Source: JBFLYO01 sp040756745
GTDB taxonomy: Bacteria; Bacteroidota; Ignavibacteria; UBA10030; UBA6906
DNA length: 64,000 bases
Assembly: GCA_040756745.1 (NCBI GenBank)
Contig: JBFLYO010000006.1
Coordinates: 1-64,000, forward strand
Direction of reading: 5' to 3'
In this document: piece after piece, positions 25,211 through 34,900 of the stretch
How positions within the stretch are numbered: position 1 is the stretch's first letter
How the letters are laid out: every line of letters begins with the position of its first letter
Notes under the pieces: model-generated
Databases searched by the model: none
What the model saw: only the letters and a program-made list of their open reading frames with translations
What the model was told of the DNA's origin: nothing
Program-made: the position numbers and the translations under genes

Positions 25211-26401
25211 ATGAGGCGCATCTACCTTGACCATACGGCAACAACACCCCTTGATGCACGCGTGTTTCGGGCGATGGAGCCATATTTCTCCGAAACGTTC
25301 GGCAACGCCTCTTCGATCCACAGGTACGGCCGGGAGGCCAGGCAGGCGCTTGAACAGTCGCGCGCGGCGATTGCCGCCCTCATCGGTGCGGAGCCGGGAG
25401 AAATCTACTTTACCAGCGGAGGGACGGAGGGGGACAACCTGGCGATCCGGGGAGTCGTTGCTGCCGCCGTCGGGAAGCGACGAGGGATTGTCACCTCCGG
25501 AGCCGAGCATCATGCCGTGCTCGATACCTGCGAGAATCTCGCCACGTCAGGTGTCCCCGTCACGGTGCTGAAGGTGAACCCCGCAGGGAGTGTTGACGCC
25601 GACGACCTGAGGAGGGCTGTTCTCCCGACGACGGCGCTTGTGTCACTCATGCATGGCAATAACGAAGTGGGGACGATCTCGCCGGTGGCAGGGTATGCTG
25701 ATATCGCTCATACTGCAGGCGCGCTCTTCCACACCGATGCCGTGCAGACCGCGGGGAGGATACCTGTTGATGTACAAAAGCTCGGAGTGGATCTGCTCAC
25801 GCTCTCGGCGCACAAGATGTACGGGCCGAAGGGGATCGGTGCTCTCTACGTGAAAAAGGGAACGCCGCTGGAACCCATTCTGCGCGGCGGAGGTCAGGAG
25901 CGGGGGAGAAGGCCCGGAACGGAGAACGTCGCGCTTGCGGTCGGTTTTGCCGAGGCCTTCCGCTTATCCGTGGCCGAGATGGAGGCCGAATCCGATAGGC
26001 TGCGGCGCCTGCGCAATCGACTCGAGGAGCTGATCCGAGCAGCGTTTCCGGGTGTCATCGTCAACGGCGATCCGGAGATTCGACTTCCCCATATCTTGAA
26101 CATTTCATTCGATAGCCGGACGATGCCGATGGAGGGGGAGATGCTCGTCATCAACATGGATTTGCACGGCATCGCGGTTACGAGCGGGTCGGCGTGCACG
26201 TCCGGCAGCATGCAGCCCTCGCACGTCCTGCTCGCCATGGGGCGCGACCCTGCGACAGCGAAGGCGACGATACGGTTCTCGTTTGGGCGGATGAACACGG
26301 AAGCAGATGTGGATGAGACCACGGAAGCGTTGAAGCAGGTTGTGGAGGAGACGCGAGGTACAAACAGAGAAGAGAGAAGAGAGAAGAGAGGAGAGAGATG
26401 A
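25211..26401 (+). CDS. Cysteine desulfurase (NifS/IscS family)
   Basis: 396 residues, PLP enzyme that removes sulfur from cysteine for Fe-S clusters and tRNA thiolation. 'RRIYLDHTATTPLD' opens the fold, 'SGGTEGDN' binds the cofactor phosphate, Lys202 in LSAHKMYGPKG is the PLP lysine, and Cys329 in SGSACTSGSMQPSHVL is the persulfide cysteine. The tail after residue 380 (RGTNREERREKRGER) comes from a GAGAGAA-type purine repeat and is probably not part of the fold. No SD is seen and the promoter implies a leaderless start. No iscU lies nearby; a sufE is 18 kb away on the other strand. Confidence 0.92.
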   Translation: MRRIYLDHTATTPLDARVFRAMEPYFSETFGNASSIHRYGREARQALEQSRAAIAALIGAEPGEIYFTSGGTEGDNLAIRGVVAAAVGKRRGIVTSGAEHHAVLDTCENLATSGVPVTVLKVNPAGSVDADDLRRAVLPTTALVSLMHGNNEVGTISPVAGYADIAHTAGALFHTDAVQTAGRIPVDVQKLGVDLLTLSAHKMYGPKGIGALYVKKGTPLEPILRGGGQERGRRPGTENVALAVGFAEAFRLSVAEMEAESDRLRRLRNRLEELIRAAFPGVIVNGDPEIRLPHILNISFDSRTMPMEGEMLVINMDLHGIAVTSGSACTSGSMQPSHVLLAMGRDPATAKATIRFSFGRMNTEADVDETTEALKQVVEETRGTNREERREKRGER

Positions 26402-26475
26402 GAGCGCGGGTCGTGAATTGCACTGTGCCTCTGGCCTTATGTCTCTCTTCTCTCTTCTCTCTCATCTCTGCTCTG
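26367..26475. repeat. GAGAGAA-type repeat pair between convergent genes
   Basis: A polypurine tract of GAGAGAA units (26367-26402) and a matching polypyrimidine tract (26441-26475) flank a 38-bp centre. Perfect 11-bp arms AGAGATGAGAG (26394-26404) and CTCTCATCTCT (26459-26469) can form a hairpin that may act as a bidirectional terminator. Each tract encodes the C-terminal tail of one of the two convergent genes. Confidence 0.75.
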
Positions 26476-27384
26476 TCTTTGCAGTTCTCTCTCCGCTAAT
26501 CCGTAGCGTAGCCCTCGTTCGCTTACGAGCAGCCGATCGAAGCGGAGGTGCAGCATGATCTTCCTCAATATCAGCGCTCCCGCCGTGATCACGTCGCTGC
26601 GTCCTTCCATCACTTCGGAGAGATCGCGGATCTTCGATGAAGGCATAACGCTCACTTGCCTGAAGAGTGCGTCCACGACGTCAAGCGAGATCGGATAATT
26701 CGTCACTGCGCGGACATTGAACTGGGAGAGTCCCTGCGCCAGCACAGCGAGTGCGGTTGCAGTGCCGGCCACGCCGACAAGCGTCGTCCCCGCCACGGGA
26801 AAGTGCGCCGCGCGGGCGATCTCCTCCTCTATCCAGTCGACCGCCGCTTCGAGCTCGGGATCGGTCGGAGGATCGTGTCGGAACAGCCGCTCGGTGATCC
26901 GGACCGATCCGATGTTTAGACTCATACGGCCGGAAATCTCCGTCCCCTTCCCGATAGTGATCTCCGTGCTCCCGCCGCCAATGTCCAGAACGGTTGCAGC
27001 TTCAATCCCGGGAATCCCGCTGACCGCGCCGCGAAACGACCAGAGTGCCTCCTCATGGCCGCTCAGGACTTCGAGCGCAACGCCGGTCGCTTCCCGAACT
27101 TGCCCTGCAAAATCCTCCCGGTTGGCTGCATCTCGCACGGCGCTCGTCCCGCACACGATCGTTCGATCGACGGCGTGCGCTTCCATCATTGATCTGTATT
27201 CCTTCAGCACGGCGATGGTGCGACGAATCGATTCAGCGCGCAGGACGCGGTGAGCGTCAACTCCCTGGCCCAGCCGCGGGACCCGCTGCTCGTACGCCAA
27301 CGGTTCGAGTGTTCCATCGTTGCCAATGCGCGCAACCAGAAGGAGCACGGTATTTGTGCCGATGTCGATCACCCCAACTGTCAT
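26437..27384 (-). CDS. ppx: Exopolyphosphatase / GppA family phosphatase
   Basis: 315 residues, actin-like ASKHA fold. 'MTVGVIDIGTNTVLLLVA' is the phosphate-1 motif, 'VCGTSAVRDAANR' follows, and 'ATVLDIGGGSTEITI' with 'NIGSVRITE' are the phosphate-2 region. It hydrolyses polyphosphate or pppGpp; the short form lacks the C-terminal HD domain of E. coli Ppx. Start ATG 27384 overlaps the prmA stop (ATGA) and has GGGGAG upstream, so upstream in-frame codons are excluded. The last about 12 residues (RDEREERRET) derive from the repeat at 26441-26475. Confidence 0.9.
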   Translation of the reverse strand: MTVGVIDIGTNTVLLLVARIGNDGTLEPLAYEQRVPRLGQGVDAHRVLRAESIRRTIAVLKEYRSMMEAHAVDRTIVCGTSAVRDAANREDFAGQVREATGVALEVLSGHEEALWSFRGAVSGIPGIEAATVLDIGGGSTEITIGKGTEISGRMSLNIGSVRITERLFRHDPPTDPELEAAVDWIEEEIARAAHFPVAGTTLVGVAGTATALAVLAQGLSQFNVRAVTNYPISLDVVDALFRQVSVMPSSKIRDLSEVMEGRSDVITAGALILRKIMLHLRFDRLLVSERGLRYGLAERELQRQSRDEREERRET

Positions 27385-28256
27385 ACCGCCGGTCTCCCCT
27401 CGCTGAATTTCGCCGCGAACGCGATCCATTCGCTTTCGGCCCTCTCTTCTACGATGGCCATCCCCGCCCCGAGAAGGGCGTGGCAGATGGTATTCCGTTC
27501 GGTGCTGAGGAGCCCGGAAATGAGCAAGATACCGTCCGGTGCCAGTCTCTTTCCCAATTCTTCAAGCATTGCCACGATCACATTCCGCTGGATATTCGCC
27601 ATGATGAGATCGAAATCCCGTTCCGGGACAGAGGTGAGCTCGCCCTGCTGAACGATGAATCGTCCTCCTACGTCGTTCAATCCTGCGTTCTCGATCGCGT
27701 TGCGGTACGCCCATTCGTCGGTGTCGACGCCGATGGCAGAGGCAGCCCCGAGCTTCAGAGCTGCGATAGCAAGTACCCCGGTCCCGGTTCCAACGTCAAG
27801 GACACAGCTCCCGGGCTTGAGATGCCTTTCAAGGAGTCGCAGGACGAGCCGCGTCGTTTCATGGTATCCCGTGCCGAACGACATTTTCGGATCGATGGTC
27901 AGCACGATGTCTCCCGCCCCTCCGTTATAGGGACTCCATGTCGGCGCGATCACGATACGCTCCGTTGCACGGATCGGCTTCACGGAGGCCTCCCATTCGG
28001 CGTTCCAGTTGCGCTCTTCGATTACGGAGTAGGTTAAGGAGGGAGGAGCGAGGGATCGGCCTTGTGTGAGGTTGAGGAGGGAAGCAGCGACAGCATCCTC
28101 GTTCCTCTGGTCCCATCGATCAATGGAAATATACGCCTTGAGCAGTGATCCGTCTTCCCAAAACCCCTCAAAGCCTTCCATCGTCAGAATCGCGATGATT
28201 TCGTCGAACAGGAATGGGTCAGAGCGGATTGCCAGTTCGACGTAGGATGCGGGCAT
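27381..28256 (-). CDS. prmA: Ribosomal protein L11 methyltransferase
   Basis: 291 residues, class I SAM methyltransferase that trimethylates L11. The N-terminal L11-recognition domain (about 1-100, 'MPASYVELAIRSDPFLFDEIIAILTMEG') is followed by 'ERNWNAEWEASVKPI', 'DPKMSFGTGYHETTRL', the SAM loop 'VLDVGTGTGVLAIAALKLGA' and 'FDLIMANIQRNVI', all PrmA signatures. Middle gene of a minus-strand operon: 3 bp after the M28 peptidase and 4-bp overlap with ppx. Confidence 0.94.
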   Translation of the reverse strand: MPASYVELAIRSDPFLFDEIIAILTMEGFEGFWEDGSLLKAYISIDRWDQRNEDAVAASLLNLTQGRSLAPPSLTYSVIEERNWNAEWEASVKPIRATERIVIAPTWSPYNGGAGDIVLTIDPKMSFGTGYHETTRLVLRLLERHLKPGSCVLDVGTGTGVLAIAALKLGAASAIGVDTDEWAYRNAIENAGLNDVGGRFIVQQGELTSVPERDFDLIMANIQRNVIVAMLEELGKRLAPDGILLISGLLSTERNTICHALLGAGMAIVEERAESEWIAFAAKFSEGRPAV

Positions 28257-28259
28257 GTG

Positions 28260-29252
28260 TCAGGGGGATTGCGAATAGACCACGTGGGCCAGGACTGTTC
28301 CGACGGCTTCAAGGCTCTCGGCGCTGCAATTCTCCGGGACGTCGCGATGGGAATGCCAGAACCGGTTCGTGTCGTCAGGATAATTGAAATCGATGATGTC
28401 GATGGTCTTGATCCCCGCCTCGTTCAGCGGCATATGGTCGTCGAGCACCTCTTCTCCGACAGCGTTGCTGAATTGTTGGATCCCGAGCCGCGAGGCGGTC
28501 CCCCACACGAGATCCACGATGTCGGGCGCAAATCGCACGGAGTAGTGCTCTTTCGGCAAGTCAAGAAATTTGTCCCCCACCATGTCGAGGAGAATCCCGA
28601 ACCGCGGGATATACTCGGCGGGGCGCGAAGAAGCGAAATGCCGTGAGCCCAGGAGGTAGCTCCCGTGATCCCCTTCCCGGCCATAGTCTTCCCCATCGAA
28701 GAGGGCGATGTCGACACCGATAGCGGGGGGTGAAAATTGGAACAGGGAGGCAAGTTCGAGAAGTACCGCGACTCCGCTTGCTCCGTCGTTTGCCCCGAGG
28801 ATGGGTTCCGAACGGCGGGACCTGTTTTCATCCTGTTCTGCCCGCGGTCGCGTGTCCCAGTGAGCGCATAACAGGATGCGCGAACGGACCTGAGGATTGA
28901 ATGACGCCAGGACGTTGGTGAGGCGGAGGCGTTCACCGCCGTAGCCGTTGTGCGTGAATTCCTGCAGGCGGACCTCGGCCCCGCTGCTGCGGAGCGTCGA
29001 GACAAGATACGCAAGACAGTCACGATGCCCGGCCGAATTGGGATTGCGGGGGCCGAACCCTGTTTGCGCCGTGAGGAACCCGAAGGCACGGGCCCCGTTG
29101 AATGAAGGAATTTCTGCCGGTTGCTGCATGGATGCTGCTTTGGGCTGAGATCCCCCGGCGGGTCCAGGCGCCGTATCACCGGGGGTGCGGCCGCGGGAAC
29201 AGGAGATCAGGACCAACACAATTCCAAGAAGGAGCGCTCGTGCGCCTGTCAT
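28260..29252 (-). CDS. M28 family metallopeptidase / glutaminyl cyclase-like lipoprotein
   Basis: 330 residues. A lipoprotein signal (ARALLLGIVLVLISC, lipobox LISC) places it in the envelope. The catalytic domain (about 60-330) has 'LCAHWDTRP', 'ILGANDGASGVAVLLELA', 'DIALFDGEDYG' and a final 'DTNRFWHSHRD', the zinc-ligand pattern of M28 peptidases and of animal-type glutaminyl-peptide cyclotransferases, which share this fold. T9SS bacteria often use such cyclases to cap exported proteins, an attractive but unproven role here. ATG 29252 fits the lipobox and the promoter upstream. Confidence 0.87.
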   Translation of the reverse strand: MTGARALLLGIVLVLISCSRGRTPGDTAPGPAGGSQPKAASMQQPAEIPSFNGARAFGFLTAQTGFGPRNPNSAGHRDCLAYLVSTLRSSGAEVRLQEFTHNGYGGERLRLTNVLASFNPQVRSRILLCAHWDTRPRAEQDENRSRRSEPILGANDGASGVAVLLELASLFQFSPPAIGVDIALFDGEDYGREGDHGSYLLGSRHFASSRPAEYIPRFGILLDMVGDKFLDLPKEHYSVRFAPDIVDLVWGTASRLGIQQFSNAVGEEVLDDHMPLNEAGIKTIDIIDFNYPDDTNRFWHSHRDVPENCSAESLEAVGTVLAHVVYSQSP

Positions 29253-29277
29253 CGGTATGTGGTTGAAAAACCTCGAA

Positions 29278-29306
29278 ATAGTACGCAAAACGCCCCCGAA
29301 ATGCAA
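29278..29306 (-). promoter_or_regulatory. Promoter TTGCAT-N17-TACTAT
   Basis: On the minus strand, TTGCAT (29306-29301) and TACTAT (29283-29278), 17 bp apart, start about 19 nt before ATG 29252. The leader has no SD. Confidence 0.55.
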
Positions 29307-29404
29307 AGCGGACCGCAACCTTTTGTACTCGCCGGCGTCTAAGAGGGAGAAGCATTTCTGCGTTCTTGCGCTGCTCACCATTCTCACATCAGGAGGATCG
29401 GCCC

Positions 29405-30316
29405 ATGCGATCAATCATCACAAGCCTGGTTGTCTCCGCCCTCGCCCTACTACTGTACACGGCCGATGCAGGTGCGGGGGAAAAGAAATTCGAAAAGAAA
29501 TTCACGGTTTCCCCCGGAGGCACGCTCTCGCTCGGGACGGACGTGGGGTCCGTGAAGATCATCGGTTCGTCGTCCAACGAGGTCTCCATCGTTGCAGAAA
29601 TCCGCGGGCGTGATAGAGATGTCAGGGAATTCGACGTCTCGGCGGAACACTCGGGGAACAACGTGGAGATCGTCGGCAAGCTCCGGAAGGGCGGTGGGTG
29701 GTTCTGGAATTCCATCGACCTCGACGTGGAGTTCACCATCAAGGTGCCGCACGAGTTCGCACTCCGGCTCAACACCTCGGGCGGCAACATCGTCGTCAGC
29801 GACCTCAAGGGAACCATCAAGGGGGAGACTTCCGGCGGGAACATCGGCGTCAATTCCATCGAAGGAGAAGTCGACCTCGGCACTTCGGGCGGCAACGTTC
29901 ATGCGGAGAAGTGCACCGGCAAGATCCACATGGAGACCTCGGGCGGGGACGTCCATGTCACGACGATTACCGGTGACGTCGATGTCAGCACGTCGGGTGG
30001 CAACGTGAAGGTGAGCGAAGTCGAGGGGAAGGTGAGGGCAGAGACCTCCGGAGGGAACGTTGCCATCAAGGTCAGAGGGACGAACAAAGGGGTGCATGCC
30101 GAGACGTCGGGGGGGAACATCGACATTTTCCTCCCCCGGAATATCAACGCGAACCTCGACGCCGCGACCAGCGGAGGCGAGGTGCAGTGCGACATGCCTG
30201 TGACGATGACCGGACGCATCGATGAGAGCCGTGTGAAAGGAACGATCAACGGCGGCGGGAATATCATCTACGCCCATACGTCAGGGGGCGATGTCCGCAT
30301 CCGCGCGGTCGATTGA
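29405..30316 (+). CDS. Secreted DUF4097 beta-repeat protein
   Basis: 303 residues. Signal peptide SIITSLVVSALALLLYTADAGA, then a beta-helix-like domain with nine TSGG turns spaced mostly 18-20 residues apart (for example LNTSGGNIVVSDLKGTIKGE, then 'TSGGNIGVNSIEGEVDLG'). This is the DUF4097 pattern, found in secreted or anchored proteins whose function is unknown. ATG 29405 has AGGAGG 8 nt upstream. Convergent with the following PBP4 gene and separated from it by a bidirectional terminator. Confidence 0.85.
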   Translation: MRSIITSLVVSALALLLYTADAGAGEKKFEKKFTVSPGGTLSLGTDVGSVKIIGSSSNEVSIVAEIRGRDRDVREFDVSAEHSGNNVEIVGKLRKGGGWFWNSIDLDVEFTIKVPHEFALRLNTSGGNIVVSDLKGTIKGETSGGNIGVNSIEGEVDLGTSGGNVHAEKCTGKIHMETSGGDVHVTTITGDVDVSTSGGNVKVSEVEGKVRAETSGGNVAIKVRGTNKGVHAETSGGNIDIFLPRNINANLDAATSGGEVQCDMPVTMTGRIDESRVKGTINGGGNIIYAHTSGGDVRIRAVD

Positions 30317-30338
30317 GTGTTCCTCCGCTCCAGGGACG

Positions 30339-30373
30339 AACGCCCGCACCGGGTACTGCCGGTGCGGGCGTTT
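30339..30373. terminator. Bidirectional terminator between DUF4097 and dacB genes
   Basis: AACGCCCGCACCGG (30339-30352) pairs with CCGGTGCGGGCGTT (30359-30372). It is flanked by A on one side and T on the other, serving both convergent genes. Confidence 0.85.
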
Positions 30374-30412
30374 CCGTTTGACTGCGGGACCGCGCGCTGC
30401 GACGTTCCGGCT

Positions 30413-31879
30413 CTAAAACCGAGGACGGCGGAGCCCCGCAAGATAGGCGCCGATCTTGTCCTGCACGTCCCGGTATGGGCGTGCGGCGTTCGGAAAATGC
30501 TGCATGATGATGGAAAAGGCGAGCCGTTCGCCATCCGCTGTCATTACGTACCCCGAGAGAGACGAAACGCCCTGCAGCGTCCCTGTCTTCGCATGCAGGT
30601 TCCCTTCCGCAGCGGTCCCGCGCATCCTGCGCTTGAGTGTGCCGCTCACCCCTGCAATCGGGAGTGTCCGCTCCCAGGCCGAAAAAATCCTTTCGGAATC
30701 AGCCATCGCGACGAGCAGGTCTGTCACCGCAACTGCTGAGGTGAGGTTGTAGCGTGAAACCCCGGACCCATCGGCGATCATCACCCTGGTCGTGTCGATT
30801 CCCGTTCGTGCAGCAAACTCGGCCACGAGATGACTCCCGACTGCCGTCGATCCTGGCGGCCCGAAGCGCTCCGCGGCGAGTGTCTTCAGAATGTTTTCCG
30901 CCGAGAGGTTGTCGCTCTCAAGATTCATGTATGTGAGAACGGAGTCGAGTCGATGCGTAATACCGGCAACTGTGACGGCCTCCGGCGCCAGCGAATCCAG
31001 GATCAGTCCGGTACAGCGAATCCCGCGATTCTCGAGTCGCTCACGGAGGACGGTCAGGGTGTACCACTCTGGTCCGGCGATGCTGACATATTCCGATTCG
31101 AGCGTGTCCGTGGGGGGCATGAAACCGTCCACTGTGATGGTATTGGAATGCTCCCGCCACTTCCGCGAAATGCGGAGCACTGACTTCGGCGAATCCACGG
31201 CCGTCACCGAAGAATTCTCGATCGTGACGTAGCGCGTCTCCGGATCAGTTGTGACAATCGTCGAGTCCCCCTGGCGTGAGCCGGGACGGACAAGGACGCG
31301 GATCGCATTCCCGTTGAGCGACAGGGGGGAGAGGAACATCGCGGTTGGGTCCGGTTCATCATCCCATGTCCATCCAGGCCCTCTGGCCAGATCGTCGAAG
31401 CGCGACACGTCACCCGCGAGCGTCCAGTCGCGCCCGGCAGGAAGCGCTGCCGCAAGGGCCCCCGCGAGCGAATCGACGTCGGCTGTCGAAAGCACTGGAT
31501 CGCCGGAACCCACCACGTACACCGTCGGCGGAACGGTCGTATCATACAGGGTCTTCGTCGTGAATTCGTACGCCGGGCCGAGGAGGCTCAGTGCCGTCGC
31601 TGACGTGAACAGCTTCTGATTGGAGGCCGGGGTGAACGCGAGGCCCGCGTTGAGATCATACAGGACTTCGCCGGTGGTAAGCGACAGGATCCGGATCGCC
31701 ACATTCGACGGCGGGAACAACGAATCGGGGAGCATGGCGTCGATCCGCGACTTGAGCAACGGATGAGAGGAAATGCTTGGAATGCGTGCCGGCATGGGAG
31801 GGGGCCGGAACGGCGCTCGCTGCGTGGCGGCGCAGCCGGCGATAATCAGCGCGGCGGACAGGGGGGCCAATCGTCGCAT
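30413..31879 (-). CDS. dacB: D-alanyl-D-alanine carboxypeptidase/endopeptidase (PBP4, S13)
   Basis: 488 residues. N-terminal lipoprotein signal (LAPLSAALIIAGC). The three penicillin-binding motifs are present: SNQK in FTPASNQKLFTSA (about 85), SDN in NLESDNLSAENI (about 320) and KTG in LHAKTGTLQGVSSLSGYV (about 430). The large insertion between the first two motifs is typical of S13/PBP4. It trims or cleaves peptidoglycan cross-links in the periplasm. Lipidation is unusual for soluble PBP4 but common in this phylum. The promoter implies a leaderless or nearly leaderless start at 31879. Confidence 0.93.
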   Translation of the reverse strand: MRRLAPLSAALIIAGCAATQRAPFRPPPMPARIPSISSHPLLKSRIDAMLPDSLFPPSNVAIRILSLTTGEVLYDLNAGLAFTPASNQKLFTSATALSLLGPAYEFTTKTLYDTTVPPTVYVVGSGDPVLSTADVDSLAGALAAALPAGRDWTLAGDVSRFDDLARGPGWTWDDEPDPTAMFLSPLSLNGNAIRVLVRPGSRQGDSTIVTTDPETRYVTIENSSVTAVDSPKSVLRISRKWREHSNTITVDGFMPPTDTLESEYVSIAGPEWYTLTVLRERLENRGIRCTGLILDSLAPEAVTVAGITHRLDSVLTYMNLESDNLSAENILKTLAAERFGPPGSTAVGSHLVAEFAARTGIDTTRVMIADGSGVSRYNLTSAVAVTDLLVAMADSERIFSAWERTLPIAGVSGTLKRRMRGTAAEGNLHAKTGTLQGVSSLSGYVMTADGERLAFSIIMQHFPNAARPYRDVQDKIGAYLAGLRRPRF

Positions 31880-31885
31880 GAAGAC

Positions 31886-31913
31886 AGTTTAGCCGAATTC
31901 GTCAAATATGCAA
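31886..31913 (-). promoter_or_regulatory. Promoter TTGCAT-N16-TAAACT for dacB
   Basis: Minus strand: TTGCAT (31913-31908), TAAACT (31891-31886). The predicted start coincides with ATG 31879. It lies back to back with the secA promoter, whose -35 starts 3 bp away. Confidence 0.4.
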
Positions 31914-31916
31914 CTG

Positions 31917-31945
31917 TTGATTGCCACGGTCGATCTCCCTATATT
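31917..31945 (+). promoter_or_regulatory. Promoter TTGATT-N17-TATATT for secA
   Basis: TTGATT (31917-31922) and TATATT (31940-31945) are 17 bp apart; transcription should start near 31952, 32 nt before ATG 31984. This rules out the in-frame TTG/GTG codons near 31954. Confidence 0.75.
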
Positions 31946-31983
31946 GAAAAGAATTGTCCATTTTCCATTTCCGTTGGTGGGTG

Positions 31984-34900
31984 ATGCTCGGGGTTCTGAA
32001 GAAGCTGTTCGGCAGCAAGCATGAAAAGGATGTCAAGGCCCTGCGCCCGGCGGTCGAGGAGATCAACCTGCGGTACGAGGAATGCCAATCGCTGAGCGAC
32101 GATGAGCTGCGGGCGAAGACCGAGGAGTTCCGCGGACGGATCAGGGAGGCCGTGAAGGAGATTGAGGAGAAAATCGCCGCCCTTCGCCTCACCCTTCAGG
32201 ATGACCTGGGCGCGTCGGCGCGTGAAAAGACGCTTGACGATATCGCGGCGCTCGAGAAGGAACGGGACGAGATCACCGCCGACGTGCTGGACGAACTCCT
32301 TCCTGAGGCCTTCGCGGTAGTCAAGGATGCCTGCCGCCGCCTTATGGGGACGTCATTCGACCTGCTGGGGAACAAAACCGTGTGGGATATGATCCCGTTC
32401 GACGTGCAGCTGATTGGCGGCATCGTCCTGCACCAGGGGAAGATTGCAGAAATGGCGACGGGTGAAGGAAAGACGCTCGTGGCCACCATGCCGGCCTACC
32501 TCAACGCACTGCCCGGTCGAGGGGTCCACATCGTTACCGTGAACGACTACCTCGCAAAGCGCGATAGCGTCTGGATGGGTAAAGTGTATGAATTCCTCGG
32601 CCTGACCGTGGGTTGCATCCAGAACTCCATGGACTCCTTCCAGCGCAGGAAGGAATATGGGTGCGACATCACGTACGGGACCAACAACGAATTCGGGTTC
32701 GATTACCTGCGCGACAATATGGTCGTCGACAAGGCGGACCTGGTCCAGCGGGAATACTACTACACGATCGTGGACGAGGTGGACTCCGTCCTGATCGACG
32801 AAGCCCGTACCCCTCTTATCATCAGCGGCCCGGTGAAGAGCGAAGAACACAAGTTCAACGAGATGAAAGGGCCGGTGGAACGGCTCGTCGGTGCCCAGCG
32901 CAACTTCATCGGCAAAATCGTCGGCGACGCTGAGAAGCTGCTTTCGGAGGGGAAGGAAGAGGAGGCAGGAGTGCTTCTCCTGCGTGCTTCACGCGGTCTC
33001 CCGAAACACCCGCGACTGATGAAGCTCTTCACGGAGCCCTCCAACAAGAAGCTCGTGCAGAGCACCGAGAGCGAGTACCTCCGGGACCAGTCCAGGCGGA
33101 TGCACGAGATCGACGATGAGCTCTATTACGCAATCGACGAGAAGAACCACCAGATCAACCTGACGGAGAAAGGGCGCGAGTTCCTGACGCCCATCGTCGG
33201 CGACCGCGACTTCTTTGTGCTCCCGGACCTGGGGACGGAGTTCAGCGTTCTGGAGAACGATGTGACGCTTTCCAAGGAGGAAAAGCAACGCCGGAAGGAC
33301 GAGCTCAACCTTCTCTACGCCGAGAGGAGCGACCGGATACATACCGTCTCGCAGTTGCTGCGGGCGTACTCGCTCTATGCCCGTGACGACGAATATGTCG
33401 TGACGGACGACGGAAAGGTGCAGATCGTCGACGAGTTCACAGGCCGTCTCCTCCCCGGTCGCCGGTACTCCGACGGGCTGCATCAGGCCATCGAGGCGAA
33501 GGAGGGGGTGAAGGTCGAGCGGGATATGCAGACTCTCGCGACGATCACCCTGCAGAACTATTTCCGCCTGTACAAGAAACTCGCCGGCATGACCGGCACG
33601 GCGGAAACCGAGGCGGCGGAGTTCTTCGATATCTACAAACTGGACGTCGTCGTGATTCCGACCAACAAGCCGATGATCCGCGCCGACATCGACGACGTGA
33701 TCTACAAGACGAAGCGGGAGAAGTACAACGCCGTCATCGAGGAAATCGAACGCATGCGTGAGGAGAACAGGCCGGTCCTCGTCGGGACGACGAGCGTAGA
33801 GGTTTCCGAAACGATCAGCCGCATGCTCAAGCGGAAAAACACCCCCCACAACGTTCTGAACGCAAAACAGCATCAACGGGAGGCGGAAATCGTTTCCCAC
33901 GCCGGCCTGCCGGGAGCCATCACGATCGCCACGAATATGGCGGGGCGCGGAACCGACATCAAGCTCGGGCCGGGGGTGCGCGAGGCGGGAGGGCTGCATA
34001 TCATCGGCACGGAACGGCACGAGGCACGGCGTATCGACCGCCAGCTCCGAGGCCGATCGGGGCGGCAGGGCGACCCGGGATCATCGCTCTTTTTCCTCTC
34101 GCTGGAAGACGACCTGATGCGGCTCTTCGGCAGCGAGCGCATCGCCTCCATCATGGAACGGATGGGGCTGAAAGAAGGAGAAGTCATCCAGCATTCGATG
34201 ATCACCCGATCCGTCGAGCGCGCCCAGCGCAAGGTGGAAGAGAACAACTTCGGAATCCGGAAGCGACTGCTGGAATACGACAACGTGATGAACCAGCAGC
34301 GCGAGGTGATCTACACGCGGCGACGCAAGGCGCTCCTCAGCGAACGCCTGAAGGACGACGTCGCCGATCTCGTCGAGACCTTTGCCTCAAAGCTGGTGGG
34401 CAGGTATTATGACGACGGGGATATCGAAGGACTGCGGGACGAGCTCCGTGCACAGCTCCTAGTCGACCTTCAGATCACTCCCGAGCGTTTCCAGCAGATC
34501 GGCCCCGACGGCGTGACGGAAGAGGTTGCACGCGCCGCGAAGAACTTCTACAAGCGCAAAGAGGAGCGTCTCGGCAGCGAGATCATGGGGCGGATTGAAA
34601 AGATGGTCGTCCTGCAGGTGATCGACGAGAAATGGAAGGATCACCTGCGCGAGATGGACGATCTCAAGGAAGGCATCCACCTTCGCGCCTATGGGCAGAA
34701 AGATCCCCTCGTGGAATACAAAACCGAGGGATTCCGGATGTTCCTTGAACTCATCGACCTCATCGATACCGAGATCGTGACCACGGTCTTCAAGCTTTTC
34801 CCCGCACCGACACAGGAGCTTCCGATCCGAGGACCCCAGCGCCCGCCGCAGGTCATGCGGGCGATGCACGATTCAGCGCTCGGCATGGGCTTCCAGGCGA

